A stretch of 64,000 nucleotides of DNA from Pseudomonas fluorescens (GTDB lineage: Bacteria; Pseudomonadota; Gammaproteobacteria; Pseudomonadales; Pseudomonadaceae). The translations under genes and the position numbers were made by a program. The stretch spans positions 5,640,501 through 5,704,500 of the forward strand of contig NZ_CP012830.1 of the NCBI RefSeq assembly GCF_001307155.1. The letters are read 5' to 3'. Under the pieces are notes generated by a model. The model was given only the letters and a program-made list of their open reading frames with translations. It was not told where the DNA came from and did no database searches. The stretch's first letter is position 1. Each line of letters starts with the position of its first letter. This document shows, in pieces, positions 60,087 through 64,000 of the stretch.

Positions 60087-61646
60087 GTGCATACATTCAC
60101 TCGTATCGCCCTGACGCTAGGGTTCAGCAGTCTCGCTCTTGGCAGTCTCAACGCCACCGCCAGCACCTTGCGTGTAGCCCTCAACGCGGATATTCGCAGC
60201 ACCGATCCCGGCGTCAATCGCGACGAAAACACCGACGCGGTGATCCTGCACATTGTCGAAGGCCTGGTGGCTTACCGCGAAGACGCCTCGGTCGGCATGC
60301 TGCTGGCCAGCAAGGTCGAGGTGTCGGCCGATGGCCTCGAGTACCGCTTCACCCTGCGTGACGGGGTGAAGTTTCATGACGGCGCCGCCCTCACGTCCGC
60401 CGACGTGCTGTGGACCTGGAAACGCTATCTCGACCCGCAAACCCAATGGCGCTGTCTCGCAGACTTCGATGGCCGCGGGGTGGCAAAAGTCGCCGACATC
60501 AGCGCGCCGGATCCATTGACCGTGGTCTTCACGCTGGACAAACCCAATGGCCTGTTCCTCGCACAAATGGCCCGCTCCGATTGCGGCGGCACCGGCATCC
60601 TGCACCCGACCTCTGTCGATGCGAACGGCAAGTGGCAAGCGCCGATCGGTACCGGGCCGTTCAAGCTTGCCGAATGGAAACCGGGGCAATATGTCGATCT
60701 GCAACGCTTTGCCGACTACAGCGCCCGCCCGGAGACAGGCACCGACGGTTATACCGGCAACAAGCAGGCGTTTATCGATAACCTGCGCTTCATGGTCATC
60801 CCCGATGCGGCAGCCGCCAAAGCCGCGTTGCAATCGAAAGGGGTCGATGTGCTGCCCGATGTCACGGTGATGGATGCCCACGAACTCGGCGCCTTGCCAG
60901 GCATCAAGACCTCCAGCAGTGCCAACATGTCGCTCAACGCCCTGCTGTTCCAGACCCGCGATCCACTGCTCAAGGACGTGCGTATTCGGCGTGCCATCGC
61001 GCTGTCGCTGGACAGTGAACAAATGGTCCAGGCACTCACCGAAGGCACGTCCCACGCCAACAACTCGGTGGTGCCAGACACCAGCCCGTACCACAAGAAC
61101 GTTCAGAAGCTGGGCTACAAAGCCAACATCGAAGAAGCCAAGCGTCTGCTCAAGGAAGCCGGTTACAACGGCCAGCCGCTGAAAATCATCACCAACAAAC
61201 GCTACCAGAGCGTGTTCGACATGGCCGTACTGAGCCAGGCCATGGCCCAGGCGGCCGGGTTGAACATCGATATCGAAACCCTCGAATGGGGCACGCAACT
61301 GGAGCGCTACCAGAGCGGTGCGTACCAGATCATGGCGTTCTCCTATTCGGCGCGTTTTGACGCGGCGCTGAACTTCGAGTCGGTGATGGGCGACAAAAAC
61401 CAGCAACCCCGCAAGGTCTGGGACAACCCCCAGGCGCAGGGCTGGATGCTTGAGTCCATGCGCGAAATCGTACCGGGCAAACGTCAGGCCCTGTTCGATC
61501 AGTTGCACCAACAGATGCTTGCCGATGTACCGATGGTGGTGATGTACAACGGCAGCACCGTCGGAGCCTTTCAGGATCGGGTCGAAGGTTACCGCTCCTG
61601 GCCCATCGCCAAACCGCGCCTGTGGGGCGTGAAACTGGCCGACTAG
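60087..61646 (+). CDS. Dipeptide/oligopeptide ABC transporter, substrate-binding protein
   Basis: This 519-residue protein (family 5, DppA-like) starts at a GTG (60087) behind TGGAGAA, with a signal peptide ending near ATAS. Motifs include LRVALNADIRSTDPG, FTLRDGVKFHDGAALTSADVLWTWKRY and GTGPFKLAEWKPGQYVDLQ. Located between a C45 acyl-hydrolase and two permeases, it probably binds a peptide or acylated amino acid. Confidence 0.92.
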   Translation: MHTFTRIALTLGFSSLALGSLNATASTLRVALNADIRSTDPGVNRDENTDAVILHIVEGLVAYREDASVGMLLASKVEVSADGLEYRFTLRDGVKFHDGAALTSADVLWTWKRYLDPQTQWRCLADFDGRGVAKVADISAPDPLTVVFTLDKPNGLFLAQMARSDCGGTGILHPTSVDANGKWQAPIGTGPFKLAEWKPGQYVDLQRFADYSARPETGTDGYTGNKQAFIDNLRFMVIPDAAAAKAALQSKGVDVLPDVTVMDAHELGALPGIKTSSSANMSLNALLFQTRDPLLKDVRIRRAIALSLDSEQMVQALTEGTSHANNSVVPDTSPYHKNVQKLGYKANIEEAKRLLKEAGYNGQPLKIITNKRYQSVFDMAVLSQAMAQAAGLNIDIETLEWGTQLERYQSGAYQIMAFSYSARFDAALNFESVMGDKNQQPRKVWDNPQAQGWMLESMREIVPGKRQALFDQLHQQMLADVPMVVMYNGSTVGAFQDRVEGYRSWPIAKPRLWGVKLAD

Positions 61647-61656
61647 GAGATCGATC

Positions 61657-62598
61657 ATGTTGCGATTTATCGCTCAACGCCTGGCACTGTCGGTGCCGAC
61701 CTTGCTGCTGATTTCCGTGGTGGTGTTCGCGCTGATCCGCTTCATCCCCGGCGACCCGGCGCTGCTGATGCTCGGCGATATGGCCGACCCGCAAAGCCTG
61801 GCCAGCACCCGCGCAGCATTGGGGCTGGATCACTCGATTGGCGTGCAGTTCGCGTATTGGTTGCAGTCGGTGCTCAGTGGCGACCTCGGCGTGTCGATCA
61901 CCAGCAAACAACCGGTGCTCGAACTGATCCTCGACCGCTTCTCGGTCAGCGCCAGCATCGTGCTGGTGGCGGTGCTGCTGGCGGCGTTGATTGCCGTTCC
62001 AGCAGGCCTGTTCGCGGCCTGGAAACAGGACAGCGCGCTGGACCTCGGGCTGGTCACCGGCGCAACCCTGTTGCTGTCGATTCCCAGTTTCTGGCTCGGT
62101 TTGCTGTTGCTCTACGCGTTCGGGATCAAGCTCAACTGGCTGCCCGTGGTCGGTTATGCGCCGTTCGCCCAGAACCCCGCTGAAGCCGTGACCTATCTGG
62201 TGCTGCCGATTGTCACCCTGACGCTGGTGGAATTGGGCGCCATTACCCGGATGGCCCGGGCCAGCACCATCGAGGTGCTACGGCTGGAATACATCGCCCA
62301 CGCCAGAGCCAAGGGTTTATCGGAACGCGCGGTGCTGTGGCGTCACGCACTGCCGAATGCCTTTGCGCCAACCTGGACCTTGATCGGCCTGATCCTCGGC
62401 AATTTGCTGGGCGGCATCGCAGTGCTGGAAACAGTGTTCACCCTGCCCGGCATCGGTCGCTTGATGGTCGACGCTATCTACGCTCGCGACTACCCCGTAC
62501 TGCAAGGCTGCCTGCTACTGATCACTTTCATCTACGTGGCGGTCAACCTGCTGGTCGACCTGCTCTATCCACTCTTCGACCCAAGGGTGAAATTATGA
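61657..62598 (+). CDS. Dipeptide-type ABC transporter, permease (DppB-like)
   Basis: This 313-residue, six-helix permease has the OppB/DppB N-terminal MLRFIAQRLALSVPTLLLISVVVFALIRFIPGDPA and the EAA-like loop in YIAHARAKGLSERAVLWRHALPNAFAP. It overlaps the next permease start by 4 bases (ATGA). Confidence 0.94.
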   Translation: MLRFIAQRLALSVPTLLLISVVVFALIRFIPGDPALLMLGDMADPQSLASTRAALGLDHSIGVQFAYWLQSVLSGDLGVSITSKQPVLELILDRFSVSASIVLVAVLLAALIAVPAGLFAAWKQDSALDLGLVTGATLLLSIPSFWLGLLLLYAFGIKLNWLPVVGYAPFAQNPAEAVTYLVLPIVTLTLVELGAITRMARASTIEVLRLEYIAHARAKGLSERAVLWRHALPNAFAPTWTLIGLILGNLLGGIAVLETVFTLPGIGRLMVDAIYARDYPVLQGCLLLITFIYVAVNLLVDLLYPLFDPRVKL

Positions 62599-63455
62599 CC
62601 GTCTCCCGGCTTTCCGTGAGCGCTACACCGGCGCGTCGCCCACTGCGCTGGCCACCGGCGAATGCCTTGATTGGCGGCACCTTGCTGGCTCTGCTGGTCA
62701 GCATGGCCCTGCTTGGTGTGTTCTGGACACCTTACGACCCGCTGAAAATCGATCTATTGTCTCGCCTCAAGGCACCCTCGGCGCTGCATTGGCTAGGCAC
62801 CGACGAGTTTGGCCGTGACGTGCTCAGCCGCTTGATCATCGGTGCACGCACCAGTTTGTGGATCAGCTTGCTGACCGTGTGCCTGGCGCTGTTTTTCGGC
62901 AGTGTGATCGGCATGCTCGCCGGTTACCTGCGGGGCTGGACCGATCGAGTTCTGATGATGATCAATGATGCATTGCTGGCGTTCCCCGGCATCCTGATGG
63001 CGCTGGGCTTGATGGCGATCATCGGGGCCAGCCAGTACGGCATCGTTTTGGCCTTGAGCATCGCCTATACGCCGTCGGTGGTTCGGGTGGTGCGCGGCAG
63101 TGTGCTGTCGCTGCGTGAACGCGAGTTCATCGAAGCCTCACGGGTGATCGGCAATTCGGAGTTCTACACGCTGTACCGCCACGTCGCCCCCAACTGTGTT
63201 GCGCCGCTCTGCGTACTCGCCACCAGCATGTTCGGCTGGACGCTGCTGTCGGAAAGTGCCTTGAGCTTCCTCGGCCTGGGTGTTCCGCCACCCGCAGCGA
63301 CCTGGGGCAATATGCTCGCCGCCAGCCGCCCGTACATTGCCAACGCCTCCTGGCTCGGCCTGTTCCCGGGGTTGTTCATCGCCCTGGCGCTGGTCGCCAT
63401 CAACCTGTTCGGCGACGCCCTGCGCGACCGCCTCGACCCTCGAATGAGCCGTTGA
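62595..63455 (+). CDS. Dipeptide-type ABC transporter, permease (DppC-like)
   Basis: This 286-residue permease has the DppC pattern: HWLGTDEFGRDVLSRLIIGARTSLWISL after helix 1, and the EAA-like loop EFIEASRVIGNSEFYTLYRHVAPNCVAP. It would pair with the DppB-like permease. The ATG at 62595 is inside the end of the upstream gene; the frame is open further upstream but without membrane-protein character. Confidence 0.94.
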   Translation: MTVSRLSVSATPARRPLRWPPANALIGGTLLALLVSMALLGVFWTPYDPLKIDLLSRLKAPSALHWLGTDEFGRDVLSRLIIGARTSLWISLLTVCLALFFGSVIGMLAGYLRGWTDRVLMMINDALLAFPGILMALGLMAIIGASQYGIVLALSIAYTPSVVRVVRGSVLSLREREFIEASRVIGNSEFYTLYRHVAPNCVAPLCVLATSMFGWTLLSESALSFLGLGVPPPAATWGNMLAASRPYIANASWLGLFPGLFIALALVAINLFGDALRDRLDPRMSR

Positions 63456-63457
63456 TC

Positions 63458-64000
63458 ATGCCCAGTCCAAAACTGTTGCTTGAAGTCGACCATCTGCTGA
63501 TCCGCGCTGGTGCCGAAGGCCCGTTGGCGGTCAACGACCTGAGTTTTACCGTCGCGCCCGGCGAGATTGTCGCGCTGGTGGGCGAATCCGGGAGCGGCAA
63601 GACCATGGCCGCACGCGCAGCGATTGGCCTGCTGCCACTGCCGATGGAAGTCTGTGGCGGTGCGATCCGCTTCGAAGGCCAGGACCTCCATCAGCTGAGT
63701 TGTGCGCAATTGCGTGATATCCGCGGTGCTCGAATCGGCATGGTGTTCCAGGAACCGATGGTTTCGCTCAACCCGGCCATCCGCATTGGCGAGCAAATGG
63801 CCGAAGGTCTGCGCCTGCACACCGACCTGAACAAGGCACAGATTCGCCAACGCTGCATCGACATGCTCACCCGCATCGGCATCACCGACCCCGAGCGCTG
63901 CCTGAGCGCCTATCCCCATGAGTTCTCCGGCGGCATGCGCCAGCGGATCATGCTCGCCTCGGTGATGCTGCTGCGCCCGGCGTTGCTGATTGCTGACGAA
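63458..64000 (+). CDS. Dipeptide-type ABC transporter, ATP-binding protein (partial)
   Basis: 181 codons are seen before the window ends. They include Walker A GESGSGKT (near residue 42), the Q-loop in MVFQEPMVSLNPAIRIGEQ, the signature FSGGMRQR and the start of Walker B LLIADE. It is DppD/OppD-like. The start (63458) is 2 bases after the permease stop. Such genes are often fused or paired with a second ATPase, which would lie downstream of the window. Confidence 0.92.
   Translation, partial: MPSPKLLLEVDHLLIRAGAEGPLAVNDLSFTVAPGEIVALVGESGSGKTMAARAAIGLLPLPMEVCGGAIRFEGQDLHQLSCAQLRDIRGARIGMVFQEPMVSLNPAIRIGEQMAEGLRLHTDLNKAQIRQRCIDMLTRIGITDPERCLSAYPHEFSGGMRQRIMLASVMLLRPALLIADE

Noticed and set aside
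4600..64000. Search for CRISPR arrays, tRNA genes, insertion-sequence ends and prophage genes.
   Set aside because: No regularly spaced identical repeats with unique spacers, no cloverleaf-like tRNA ends, and no transposase or integrase frame were found by eye; the repeats seen are REP/REPIN elements or coding repeats.

Overview
This window looks like chromosomal DNA from a Pseudomonas of the P. fluorescens complex. The evidence is G+C-rich coding with short intergenic gaps, a complete fapABCDEF functional-amyloid operon, zwf-gnd, nhaB, several Pseudomonas-type extragenic palindromes (REP/REPIN), and a heavy load of amino-acid ABC transporters and small catabolic clusters. I saw no tRNA, rRNA, CRISPR array, insertion sequence, prophage or integrase. 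This reads as core plus metabolic-accessory chromosome, not an island. Species-level placement is inference.

Layout. 1-3163: tail of a membrane glycosyltransferase, a GNAT and a LysR regulator. 3458-11992: a co-directional cluster with an argininosuccinate-lyase paralogue, a one-permease amino-acid ABC transporter, two NodB-fold amidohydrolases (the second has lost metal ligands), an MmgE/PrpD protein and an MFS carrier, ending at a good terminator. This is the strongest candidate for an undescribed catabolic pathway. 12126-12833: an HPP membrane protein. 12845-18763 (minus): a basic amino-acid ABC transporter, an Lrp-type regulator, CtlX and an AstA-like acyltransferase, probably an arginine/citrulline module. 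19216-28448: branched-chain acyl-CoA catabolism, with a valine-side pair on plus and an isoleucine-side five-gene cluster plus AraC regulator on minus.

28639-32933: a Fur-box-preceded EfeU-EfeO-EfeB-EfeM ferrous-iron uptake operon. 33310-41000: MFS carrier, secreted alpha/beta hydrolase, azoR with a divergent LysR, YjbR-like protein, DUF1294 protein, uppP and a Cache-domain chemoreceptor. 41121-42205: PnuC and a NadR-like kinase. 42466-49138: the fap amyloid operon with a sigma-54 promoter, an internal terminator after fapC, and a convergent sigma-54 activator. 49483-51320: a small orphan protein and a delta-60 repeat protein. 51438-57858: nhaB, zwf-gnd, an unrecognised 55-residue coiled-coil protein and a phosphoethanolamine transferase. 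57935-64000: a GNAT, then a C45-family (penicillin acyltransferase-like) Ntn-hydrolase followed by a dipeptide-type ABC transporter that runs off the window.

How it fits together: most of the window imports and dismantles small nitrogenous compounds (amino acids, citrulline, peptides) and branched-chain acyl-CoAs, with regulators beside their targets. The Fap block is a self-contained biofilm-fibre export system. All functional assignments come from motif reading of the translated sequence; no database search was run.
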